Assembly: GCF_018614975.1 (NCBI RefSeq)
Contig: NZ_JAGGNR010000014.1
Span: forward strand, 310,001-374,000
From: Paenibacillus polymyxa
GTDB lineage: Bacteria; Bacillota; Bacilli; Paenibacillales; Paenibacillaceae
Direction of reading: 5' to 3'
DNA: 64,000 bases
Positions 1 through 7,246 of this stretch are shown piece by piece. The translations under genes were made by a program, and so were the position numbers. Position 1 is the stretch's first letter. Each line of letters begins with the position of its first letter. A model generated the notes under the pieces. That model saw only the letters and a program-made list of their open reading frames with translations, was not told where the DNA came from and did not search any database.

Positions 1-458
1 ACTAATGAAGGATACACGACCATAGACATTTGCAAAGGAATCGGTTTGGTGGAACGCCACACACCAAAGAGATCCCCACCTGTCATCGTTGCTGTATTTA
101 ATGGATAAATTCCACGCTGAGTACATGTAAAAGGATGCTTGCGCGTAATACGAGTAAACGGTTTTAACGTAAAAATGCTCTTATGGTTCTGATAGATCTC
201 GCCTTGACTAATATCCATACCTGAACCGGAACGAAATACAAACGACACTGGCATCATCGATTCTAGTCTGAGCCACGGTACGGAGACTCGTTTCTCATTT
301 GATATCGTCTCCACCATCTCAAGTTCATCTCCAGCGTAACAACGCAGCTTGCTGAATTGTCTGCTGTACTTGAGCTTTCGCAGTGCAGGTCGTCCAAACC
401 ACACACCATGTATAACAACGACAATGCCTCCAACAAGGACAAGCCATAATAATGCCAT
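1..458 (-). CDS. DUF58 family protein, N-terminal part (gene runs off the left edge)
   Basis: The frame opens with ATG 4 bases after the MoxR stop and stays open to the left edge, giving about 152 residues. It begins with one hydrophobic helix (MALLWLVLVGGIVVVIHGVW), followed by a soluble beta-rich part with GDELE and TQRGIYPL, typical of DUF58 proteins between their membrane anchor and the vWA-like domain. DUF58 genes normally follow moxR genes, and the pair is thought to help assemble or activate enzyme complexes, often at the membrane. The substrate is not known. The C-terminal DUF58 core lies outside the window, so the family call rests on the N-terminus and the neighbour. Confidence 0.72.
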   Translation of the reverse strand, partial: MALLWLVLVGGIVVVIHGVWFGRPALRKLKYSRQFSKLRCYAGDELEMVETISNEKRVSVPWLRLESMMPVSFVFRSGSGMDISQGEIYQNHKSIFTLKPFTRITRKHPFTCTQRGIYPLNTATMTGGDLFGVWRSTKPIPLQMSMVVYPSL

Positions 459-462
459 AAGA

Positions 463-1434
463 CTAACGCCCGCTTGTAGCGAGATTCTCCGTAGGAACTT
501 CTGTCTGATTCAGAAGTTCCTGGATGATACGCTCAGCCAAGCCCTCTTGTTGTCTGATCCGGTTACGGAATACCAGTCGGTGGGCCAGCACAGGTTCCGC
601 CAGCACTTTAATATCATCAGGTAAAACAAAGTCTCTGCCATGCAGTGCAGCCCATGCCTGACTTGCCTTGAGTAATGCCTGAGCCCCTCGTGGACTTACG
701 CCAAGCGAGAGCTCTGGATGTTGCCTTGTCGCTTCGGTTAACTGAATGATATATCGCAGCAAATCTTCGTTGATCTGCACTGTTTTATACGTATCCTGTG
801 CCTTCAAAAGTTCTTCACGACTGATCACTGCCGAGAGATCATCAACAGAACGACTGGCTATCGTACGTCTCAAGATTTCTACACTCTCTTCACTGCTCGG
901 ATAACCCATGCGAATTTTCATCATAAAACGATCCATCTGCGCTTCAGGTAGCGGAAAAGTTCCCTGGTTATCTACAGGGTTCTGAGTGGCGATAACGATA
1001 AATGGCCGTTCCAGCTGTCTCGTTGAACCGTCGATACTGATCTGGCGCTCTTCCATGCACTCCAGCAAACTTGATTGCGTACGCGGTGTAGCCCGGTTAA
1101 TCTCATCGGCTAGTACAAGATTGGCAAACAAGGGGCCGGGTCGGAATTCAAAATCCCCTTCTTTTTGATTAAAAAAATGAATCCCTGTTAAGTCAGAGGG
1201 CAGCAAGTCCGGTGTAAACTGTATCCGTTGGAAGGTGCAGTCCAATGAAGAGGCTACCGATTTGGCAAGCATCGTTTTCCCGGTACCCGGTACATCCTCC
1301 AGCAGTACGTGTCCTGACGCTATGATTGCTGTCATCACCAGCTCTATCGTATGCTCTTTTCCCACAATCACTTTTCCCACGTGATCCATCAATTGTTGAT
1401 TCATTCGTTCCATTCCTTGGATTTCCATCTGCAT
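463..1434 (-). CDS. MoxR-family AAA+ ATPase
   Basis: A 323-residue AAA+ ATPase of the usual MoxR length. Walker A is PGTGKT at residues 49-54 and Walker B LVLADE ends at about residue 111. It is followed by the MoxR-typical NRATPRTQSSLLECMEERQ stretch, a sensor 1 region (IATQNP) and a C-terminal lid. MoxR ATPases act as chaperone-like motors for vWA/DUF58 partners, and the DUF58 gene begins 4 bases downstream, so the two should be co-translated. The start at 1434 has no strong ribosome site nearby; the second in-frame Met (residue 3) is an alternative. The family is certain, the client protein unknown. Confidence 0.9.
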   Translation of the reverse strand: MQMEIQGMERMNQQLMDHVGKVIVGKEHTIELVMTAIIASGHVLLEDVPGTGKTMLAKSVASSLDCTFQRIQFTPDLLPSDLTGIHFFNQKEGDFEFRPGPLFANLVLADEINRATPRTQSSLLECMEERQISIDGSTRQLERPFIVIATQNPVDNQGTFPLPEAQMDRFMMKIRMGYPSSEESVEILRRTIASRSVDDLSAVISREELLKAQDTYKTVQINEDLLRYIIQLTEATRQHPELSLGVSPRGAQALLKASQAWAALHGRDFVLPDDIKVLAEPVLAHRLVFRNRIRQQEGLAERIIQELLNQTEVPTENLATSGR

Positions 1435-1500
1435 CTCATCCTTCCGTTATGGAGCTTATGTATTCGCATTCATTACTAACTATAACCTTTATTGGCAACA

Positions 1501-1534
1501 TAAAACAAAGGAGTCGGCAAATACCCGACTCCTT
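1501..1534 (-). terminator. Rho-independent terminator of the histidine kinase gene
   Basis: A perfect 10-bp stem (AAGGAGTCGG / CCGACTCCTT) with a 7-base loop. On the minus strand it is followed by TTTGTTTTA. It sits 16 bases after the kinase stop codon. Confidence 0.85.
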
Positions 1535-1549
1535 GACTCCCCACTTTTC

Positions 1550-2656
1550 TCAATATACCAAGGGTAACATAATCATAAACCGCGTACCTTCGCCCTTTTT
1601 GCTATCCACAGAGATGGTGCCTCCATGGTTCTTGATGATTCGGTAACTCACCGAGAGTCCAAGCCCCGTCCCGCTCTCCTTGGTCGTGAAGAATGGATCA
1701 AACAGACGGACAAGCGTGTTATGGTCCATCCCATGACCGTTATCCGCGATGGAGATCTGCACAAACTTGTTTTCCGTGGCGGTAGATATTCGAATTAGAC
1801 CCGTATGTTCTTCGCCAACTTCCTCAATGGCATCCATTGCGTTTTTCACCATATTCAAAATAACCTGCTTAATCTGTTTGACATCAATGGACACATTCAG
1901 CGGGGCATCCCCTTCATCCAGTATGATCTCGCATCCCTTCATCAAACCTTCGCTTTCTGTCAGCAAGACCACCTCTTTGAGCAAAGAGTCGACGGACATC
2001 ACGGTCTTCTGTGGAGCTGACGGTTTGGAAGAATTCAAAAATTCGTAGATGATGTCGTTCGCCCGATCAATCTCCGTCAGTATGATTCGAGCGTACTCGT
2101 CTTTGCCGAGCTGCAGCAAATGGGGCCTGAGCAATTGGATAAACCCACGGATTGCAGTCAACGGATTACGAATTTCATGAGCAATAGATGCTGAAATCCG
2201 CCCCAGCATCGCAAGTTTGTCATTTTGATAAGCGGTCTGTTCAATTTGTTTATAATCAGATACATCTTTGACGCTGAATAAAAAGTCGCCATCCATCTGA
2301 TCACCGTACGTCACAGTAACCAGCCAATGCCTTCCGTATTCATCAATCAACTCATGATAGCGCTTACGATGAAAAATGGTTTCCCGATAGATACGTAAAA
2401 TTTTCTTTTTCTTGAATCGGCTCATCTGCGGATGATGCAGCATTTGCATCAGGGTGCAGCCGCTCAACAGACTTCTTGGAAGCTCCAACAACTTTGCCAT
2501 CTGAACGTTAATAAACGTCAATACACCGTGACTGTCAAACAACATAATACCGCTATCCAGATGCTCGAGTACATTCTCGTACTTGTTGTAATCCAGATGC
2601 ACAGGCGGGAATCCATCCGTTGGTTGAGGCACTGTATCCTGAAATTCACTAATCAT
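1550..2656 (-). CDS. Cytoplasmic PAS-domain sensor histidine kinase
   Basis: Start chosen at ATG 2656 because AAGGAGG lies 8 bases upstream; the frame stays open to an ATG at 2794 but without such a site. The resulting 368-residue protein has no membrane segment. A PAS domain spans about residues 25-140, the H box ASIAHEIRNPLTAIRGF has its phospho-accepting His near residue 160, and N (MVKNAMDAI), G1 (DNGHGMD) and G2 (GTGLGLSVSY) boxes follow. This PAS-HisKA-HATPase layout is that of Bacillus sporulation phosphorelay kinases and similar soluble kinases. No response regulator is adjacent, which fits an orphan kinase feeding a remote regulator. The signal cannot be read from the sequence. Confidence 0.88.
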   Translation of the reverse strand: MISEFQDTVPQPTDGFPPVHLDYNKYENVLEHLDSGIMLFDSHGVLTFINVQMAKLLELPRSLLSGCTLMQMLHHPQMSRFKKKKILRIYRETIFHRKRYHELIDEYGRHWLVTVTYGDQMDGDFLFSVKDVSDYKQIEQTAYQNDKLAMLGRISASIAHEIRNPLTAIRGFIQLLRPHLLQLGKDEYARIILTEIDRANDIIYEFLNSSKPSAPQKTVMSVDSLLKEVVLLTESEGLMKGCEIILDEGDAPLNVSIDVKQIKQVILNMVKNAMDAIEEVGEEHTGLIRISTATENKFVQISIADNGHGMDHNTLVRLFDPFFTTKESGTGLGLSVSYRIIKNHGGTISVDSKKGEGTRFMIMLPLVY

Positions 2657-3027
2657 GTCAGGTTCCTCCTTTTCACGTAAATGATAAACTTGCCATTCGG
2701 ACATCATATCATCACAGAAACAGGAAGGGCCGATTTTATTGTTCATTACCGGTGCCCTTTCGTTGGGGGGCTGAGCCGAAAATATGGATGGCATGGCCGG
2801 AACTCAAGCTGGTCTATTCCCGGTAACCAACAGTCGATCCGGAAAATCATATACGTTTGTTCCATTCTGACCTTCACCTATTCCCAAACACGAACATTTT
2901 TTGCTCCGCCTCTTTTGCAAGTCTGTTTTTATCATAGACAAGTTTATAGAAGAGAGTCAATCGGAGAAAGTGTCGAATGGAAATTATTTTAAAAAAAACC
3001 TCGAATTAGTTCCAGAACAACACACAA

Positions 3028-3070
3028 AAACGAAGCCGTTTCACCCCATAGGCAAATCAGCTTCGTTTTT
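3028..3070. terminator. Probable bidirectional terminator
   Basis: Stem ACGAAGC / GCTTCGT with a loop of about 23 bases and a T run on either strand. On the minus strand it lies 34 bases past the stop of the zinc-ribbon gene and is followed by TTTTTGTG. Confidence 0.6.
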
Positions 3071-3103
3071 AATATCTTTAATTTGTGATATATCCGAGAT
3101 CAT

Positions 3104-3520
3104 CTATAGTCCGGTCTTATTATGCTGAATTTTCAGTCTGCGCTGACTCATCACAGCTAATCGACGTTTAAGTTCGCTTTCCCACTTCTCGTCTTTTGTT
3201 TCCTTCGCGAGCCTGAGCAAATCCAGAGCCATATCAATCTGGCGCTGCACAATGACCATGGCATCCTCGCTCTCACGGTTTACACAGTTTTCGAAAATGG
3301 CATCCTCATCTTCTGTTACATAATCTTGAAAATCGATCTCGGATGCACCGTCTCCATGCGCATATTCAGCCAGAATTTCATATTCATTTTCCACTTTATA
3401 ATGCACCTCAACCCGGTGACACACCGGACAAAACAGCAGGGGAACATTATGAACCTGGGTGCGGTAATGCTTCAGCGTGCCCTTCGTTCCAACCATACTT
3501 GCCCCACAACAGTAACTCAT
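3104..3520 (-). CDS. Zinc-ribbon-like hypothetical protein
   Basis: A 138-residue soluble protein with a strong ribosome site (AAGGAGGGTGAACAAAA before ATG). Two Cys at residues 4-5 and a CPVC knuckle near residue 31 could form a zinc ribbon. The middle is acidic (ASEIDFQDYVTEDEDAIFE) and the C-terminal half is predicted helical and charged. I do not recognise a named family. It has its own terminator and stands between the kinase and the peroxiredoxin without evident operon links. Zinc binding is inferred only from the cysteine spacing. Confidence 0.65.
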   Translation of the reverse strand: MSYCCGASMVGTKGTLKHYRTQVHNVPLLFCPVCHRVEVHYKVENEYEILAEYAHGDGASEIDFQDYVTEDEDAIFENCVNRESEDAMVIVQRQIDMALDLLRLAKETKDEKWESELKRRLAVMSQRRLKIQHNKTGL

Positions 3521-3635
3521 TTTTGTTCACCCTCCTTATTACGTGCCGGGACTTTTTTGTTAAAATGTCATCCCGTACACTTCCAGCACTTCCGAAAAGG
3601 AATAGTTCCATCAGTGTATCACATTCATGTACATA

Positions 3636-3767
3636 TTATAAATGCAGAGCACCGGAATATTTACCGGGTTTCCATACCCTATTCGCCTTAAAGGCCATCA
3701 ATTCCTCTTTCAGCAGATAAAAAGAAGACTTTCTATTATTAACACGCTTAGCTGCTTGTTCAAACAC
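3636..3767 (-). CDS. Possible 43-residue small protein
   Basis: A GTG-initiated frame reading MFEQAAKRVN..KEELMAFKAN..., 43 codons, ending in TAA 116 bases before the zinc-ribbon gene. The composition is protein-like: amphipathic N-terminus, basic centre and a WKPGKYSGAL tail. The ribosome site before the GTG is poor; an internal ATG follows GAGGAATTG and would give 20 residues. It starts 43 bases beyond the peroxiredoxin terminator, so it would need its own promoter. Conservation is the deciding test; I rate it as possible only. Confidence 0.3.
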   Translation of the reverse strand: MFEQAAKRVNNRKSSFYLLKEELMAFKANRVWKPGKYSGALHL

Positions 3768-3809
3768 TTTTGATTAACTTCGTTATAATTTTCGGCAAAA
3801 GGGTGCAAA

Positions 3810-3840
3810 AAGCCCTCAATCCCTAACGGGATGAGGGCTT
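3810..3840 (-). terminator. Rho-independent terminator of the peroxiredoxin gene
   Basis: Stem AAGCCCTCA / TGAGGGCTT extended by CCC / GGG around a 4-base loop. On the minus strand it is followed by TTTTGC. It lies 29 bases past the stop. Confidence 0.88.
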
Positions 3841-3868
3841 GAACAAAAACCGTTCAAGTTAACCTGGC

Positions 3869-4408
3869 TTACAGGTTAGTGTCGCCTGGTTTCCAGTTCA
3901 TTGCACACAATCCGCCAGATTGCAGTGCTTGCAGTACGCGAAGTGTTTCTTCAACACTACGGCCTACATCGTTGTGGTTAACCACTTGATATTTCAATTC
4001 GCCTTCTGGATCGATGATGAACAGACCGCGCAATGCTACGCCTTCTTCTTCGATCAGAACGCCGTAATCTTTAGCCACTTGCTTCGTGATGTCAGAAGCC
4101 AGCGGGAAGTTCAATTGACCCAGACCATTGCTGTCTACAGGTGTGTTGATCCATGCTTTGTGGCTGTGTACGGAGTCTACGCTCACGCCAAGAATTTCTG
4201 TATCCAAAGCTTTGAATTGCTCGGAAGCAACGCTCAAAGCTGTAATTTCAGTTGGGCACACAAATGTGAAGTCCAAAGGATAAAAGAAGAATACAAGCCA
4301 TTTGCCACGATAATCGGACAGTTTAACGGAACCAAAATCTTGTCCGTCTCCTGATACTGTTTCCATTGCGAAATCCGGTGCTGGTCTACCTACCAAACGT
4401 TCTGCCAT
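3869..4408 (-). CDS. 2-Cys peroxiredoxin (AhpC/YkuU type)
   Basis: A 179-residue thiol peroxidase that reduces hydrogen peroxide and organic hydroperoxides. The peroxidatic Cys51 lies in FTFVCPTE and the resolving Cys168 in GGLCAMNW, the typical 2-Cys arrangement. Length and sequence resemble Bacillus YkuU more than AhpC, and no ahpF reductase gene is adjacent, so thioredoxin is the likely reductant (inference). AGGAGGAATTTTTAGTT precedes the ATG. A sigma-A promoter and an exact PerR box lie upstream, pointing to peroxide induction. Confidence 0.92.
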   Translation of the reverse strand: MAERLVGRPAPDFAMETVSGDGQDFGSVKLSDYRGKWLVFFFYPLDFTFVCPTEITALSVASEQFKALDTEILGVSVDSVHSHKAWINTPVDSNGLGQLNFPLASDITKQVAKDYGVLIEEEGVALRGLFIIDPEGELKYQVVNHNDVGRSVEETLRVLQALQSGGLCAMNWKPGDTNL

Positions 4409-4530
4409 AACTAAAAATTCCTCCTTTGGGATTATGTAAGCATCCTTGCGGATTGCTCATCATCAAGAAAAACGAGAACGCTTTTCCTGTAATTAAAATG
4501 ATTTGATACTTGATAACAAGTACAAGTAAA

Positions 4531-4559
4531 ATGTTATCATCCGGACTTCCCAAAGTCAA
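4531..4559 (-). promoter_or_regulatory. Sigma-A promoter of the peroxiredoxin gene
   Basis: Minus strand: TTGACT (4559-4554), 17-base spacer, TAACAT (4536-4531). A 16-base palindrome TACTTGATAACAAGTA (4507-4522) begins close to the predicted start of transcription. Confidence 0.7.
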
Positions 4560-4578
4560 GATTATAAACATTATTTTT

Positions 4579-4593
4579 TTATAATAATTATAA
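4579..4593. promoter_or_regulatory. PerR box (peroxide-stress operator)
   Basis: TTATAATAATTATAA is a perfect 7-1-7 inverted repeat and an exact match to the Bacillus Per box TTATAATNATTATAA. It lies 20 bases upstream of the -35 of the peroxiredoxin promoter. Confidence 0.75.
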
Positions 4594-4619
4594 ATAAGGA
4601 TCTTTCGTGGCAAATAATG

Positions 4620-4667
4620 ATAAAGAAACAGCCCTCTGTACATTCCATAACTGGAAACAAAGGGCTG
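4620..4667 (-). terminator. Terminator of leuB
   Basis: Stem CAGCCCT / AGGGCTG (4629-4635 and 4661-4667) with an inner TCCA/TGGA pairing. On the minus strand it is followed by TTTCTTTATC. It lies 20 bases after the leuB stop. Confidence 0.75.
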
Positions 4668-4686
4668 CCTGTAGTTGGAAATATAA

Positions 4687-5772
4687 TTACGCTTGTTTCT
4701 GAATAGCCGCCACGATCAAATCGCCCATTTCGGTCGTGCTGATCGCTGTGCTCTTGTCTACAGCAATATCACTCGTGCGGTGTCCTGCGTTCAATACATC
4801 CGACACAGCTGCTTCAATGGCATCCGCACCTTCTGCATAACCAAAGGTTGTGCGGAACATCAACGCCAAAGAGAGAATGGTTGCTATCGGATTAGCGAGG
4901 CCTTGACCTGCGATATCCGGTGCAGAACCGTGTACCGGCTCATAGAGTCCAAAGCTGCCCTCTCCCAGTGATGCAGATGCGAGCATACCGATGGAGCCTG
5001 TCAACATCGCTGCTTCATCACTCAAGATATCTCCGAACATGTTTTCCGTTACGATAACATCAAAGCTTGCTGGACGACGCAGCAATTGCATCGCGCAGTT
5101 GTCTACCAGCACATGCTCCAGTTCAACATCGGGATAATCCGGTGCTACCCGGTTCACGACTTCACGCCAGAGACGGGAAGTTTCCAATACGTTAGCTTTG
5201 TCTACAGAAGCCAGCTTTTTGCGACGTCCTTGCGCAATTTCGAATGCCTGACGAACGATCCGCTCCACTTCTGTTACATTATATGCACATGTATCCACAG
5301 CCTCTTCGCCCTGTGCACTTTCACGTCTGAACTTCTCTCCGAAGTAGATACCACCTGTCAGCTCACGTACCACCATCAGATCTGTACCTTCCAGTACTTC
5401 AGGCTTCAGAGTTGAAGCATCTTTCAGGCAATCAAATACAACAGCCGGACGCAGGTTGGAGAACAATCCGAGCGCTTTGCGAATACCCAGCAGGCCTGTT
5501 TCCGGACGAAGCTCCTTGCTGTTGTTATCCCATTTCGGACCGCCAACCGCTCCAAGCAGGACTGCATCTGCACTTTTACATACGTTCAGTGTTTCTTCAG
5601 GAAGAGGTGTACCCTTCTCATCAATCGCGATTCCGCCAAACAACGCATGCTCTGTCTCAAAACGATAACCGAATACTTCCTCTGTACGTTTAAGCACTTT
5701 CTCAGCCTCAGCTACGACTTCAGGGCCGATTCCGTCACCGGCAATAACTGCAATCTTTTTCACGTCTGCCAT
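4687..5772 (-). CDS. leuB: 3-isopropylmalate dehydrogenase
   Basis: Catalyses NAD-dependent oxidative decarboxylation of 3-isopropylmalate, the third step of leucine synthesis. The 361-residue length is normal. The N-terminal motif GDGIGPEVV and the metal/substrate region [15 protein letters not shown] are intact, as is [14 protein letters not shown]. Start chosen at ATG 5772: the in-frame GTG 12 bases upstream overlaps the ribosome site AAGGAG and cannot serve. It is separated from ilvBNC-leuA by the oppositely oriented aldo/keto reductase, so it needs its own promoter in the divergent region 5785-6006. leuC and leuD are not in the window. Confidence 0.96.
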   Translation of the reverse strand: MADVKKIAVIAGDGIGPEVVAEAEKVLKRTEEVFGYRFETEHALFGGIAIDEKGTPLPEETLNVCKSADAVLLGAVGGPKWDNNSKELRPETGLLGIRKALGLFSNLRPAVVFDCLKDASTLKPEVLEGTDLMVVRELTGGIYFGEKFRRESAQGEEAVDTCAYNVTEVERIVRQAFEIAQGRRKKLASVDKANVLETSRLWREVVNRVAPDYPDVELEHVLVDNCAMQLLRRPASFDVIVTENMFGDILSDEAAMLTGSIGMLASASLGEGSFGLYEPVHGSAPDIAGQGLANPIATILSLALMFRTTFGYAEGADAIEAAVSDVLNAGHRTSDIAVDKSTAISTTEMGDLIVAAIQKQA

Positions 5773-5859
5773 TGGGTTGTCCACTCCTTATATTTCATTC
5801 ATTAATTATTCATAAAAGTAACGTCTCATATTATCTATCTCTTTTGTATCATATTCCAA

Positions 5860-5965
5860 GGTCATTTGACCAAGATATACAATCTATGACTTTAATAGAT
5901 TTTACCTATAAGCCAATAGACATTAGTCTTTCCAAGTTGTTCTGACCTCCCGGCTGGGTTAAAAT
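5860..5965. promoter_or_regulatory. Divergent control region between leuB and the aldo/keto reductase gene
   Basis: Holds the 21-base inverted repeat AATCTATgactttaATAGATT (5881-5901), a smaller CTAT..ATAG repeat (5906-5919) and the palindrome GGTCATTTGACC (5860-5871). A plus-strand promoter TTGTTC (5937-5942), 17 bases, TAAAAT (5960-5965) serves the reductase. The 7-7-7 repeat has the look of a LysR-type site, but no regulator gene is adjacent. Confidence 0.55.
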
Positions 5966-6006
5966 ATAGCTGAATTCAAATCAGGTACGCAGGAGGGATA
6001 AGCAAC

Positions 6007-6987
6007 ATGCAATATTCGTATTTGGGTAAATCAGGCCTTAAGGTCAGCCGAATCTGTCTCGGAACCATGAATTTTGGGCCTGCTACAGATGAAAAAGAAG
6101 CTTTCCGCATTATGGACGCAGCACTTGATGCAGGCGTGAATTTTTTTGATACCGCTAACATCTACGGCTGGGGTGAAAATTCCGGCCTTACCGAAGAAAT
6201 TATCGGACGCTGGTTCAACCAGGGTGGTGGCAGACGCGAAAAAGTAGTTCTGGCCACCAAAGTCTATGGCTCCATGCATGATGATACAGACGGCCCCAAC
6301 AACGAAGCCGGCCTCTCTGCCTACAAAATCAGACGGCATCTGGAGGGTTCCCTCCGCCGCTTACAGACCGATCATATCGAGCTGTACCAGATGCATCATG
6401 TGGACCCTGCCATATCGTGGGACGAGCTGTGGGGTTCGTTCGAGAATGCCGTTCATCAGGGTAAAATCGGTTATGTAGGATCGAGTAACTTTGCCGCATG
6501 GCAGATTGCAATTGCTCAAAGCGAAGCCAAGAATCGTCATTTCCTCGGCCTGGTTTCCGAACAACATAAATACAGCCTTAACTGTCGTTTGCCTGAGTTG
6601 GAAGTATTGCCCGCTGCCAAAGAGCTGGGCCTCGGCGTCATTCCATGGAGTCCACTGGATGGTGGATTACTGGGACGCAACGCTCTGCAAAAGCTGGAAG
6701 GAACACGCAGCGGAGGCATCGCTGGACGGATCGAGCAGCAACAAACTCAGCTTGAAGAATTTGCCGCACTGTGTCGTGATCTCGGTGAACCACAGGATAC
6801 GGTAGCTTTGGCCTGGGTTGCAGCCAATCCGGCAGTGACCGCCCCGATTATTGGACCGCGTACGCTGGAGCAGTTTGAGACCGCACTCAAATGTCTGGAC
6901 GTAACTTTGGATGAAACCGTGCTCAAACGTCTGGATGAGATTTTCCCGGGCCCAGGTGGACATGCACCTAATGCATACGCGTGGTAA
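6007..6987 (+). CDS. Aldo/keto reductase
   Basis: A 326-residue NADPH-dependent oxidoreductase of the AKR superfamily (TIM barrel), reducing aldehydes or ketones. The active-site region DTANIYGWGEN contains the catalytic Tyr, the family stretch TDHIELYQMHHVDP follows, and the C-terminal cofactor motif is PIIGPRTLEQFE. Its ribosome site is AGGAGGGATAAGCAAC. It lies alone on the plus strand between leuA and leuB, splitting what is usually a continuous leu cluster. The physiological substrate is unknown; a link to branched-chain metabolism is not shown by the sequence. Confidence 0.9.
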   Translation: MQYSYLGKSGLKVSRICLGTMNFGPATDEKEAFRIMDAALDAGVNFFDTANIYGWGENSGLTEEIIGRWFNQGGGRREKVVLATKVYGSMHDDTDGPNNEAGLSAYKIRRHLEGSLRRLQTDHIELYQMHHVDPAISWDELWGSFENAVHQGKIGYVGSSNFAAWQIAIAQSEAKNRHFLGLVSEQHKYSLNCRLPELEVLPAAKELGLGVIPWSPLDGGLLGRNALQKLEGTRSGGIAGRIEQQQTQLEEFAALCRDLGEPQDTVALAWVAANPAVTAPIIGPRTLEQFETALKCLDVTLDETVLKRLDEIFPGPGGHAPNAYAW

Positions 6988-7068
6988 TAGCTTGATGGCG
7001 TAAGCCAATGCAATAGGTAAGCGTAGAAAATGTATTGTGTTTCACTGCCATAATCATATAAATGCAAG

Positions 7069-7109
7069 CAAAGGAGTCTGACCCTCCACAGGAGAGTCAG
7101 ACTCTTTGC
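7069..7109. terminator. Bidirectional terminator-like hairpin between the reductase and leuA
   Basis: Arms GCAAAGGAGTCTGAC and TCAGACTCTTTGC pair over about 13 bp with one bulge. There is no long T run on either strand, but the hairpin lies between convergent genes. A second weak hairpin (GGTGC/GCACC, 7223-7241) sits right after leuA, followed on the minus strand by CTTTATT. Confidence 0.6.
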
Positions 7110-7246
7110 GTCCCTCACTGAACGTAACAAAGCAAGCCGAACGATCTACGATATCAATTCAAATCAAGATATATCTTCCTGGCAGCGTACATGCGTCCAG
7201 CTTAAAGTTCAGTTTAATAAAGGGTGCGTACTTCTTGCACCAGACT

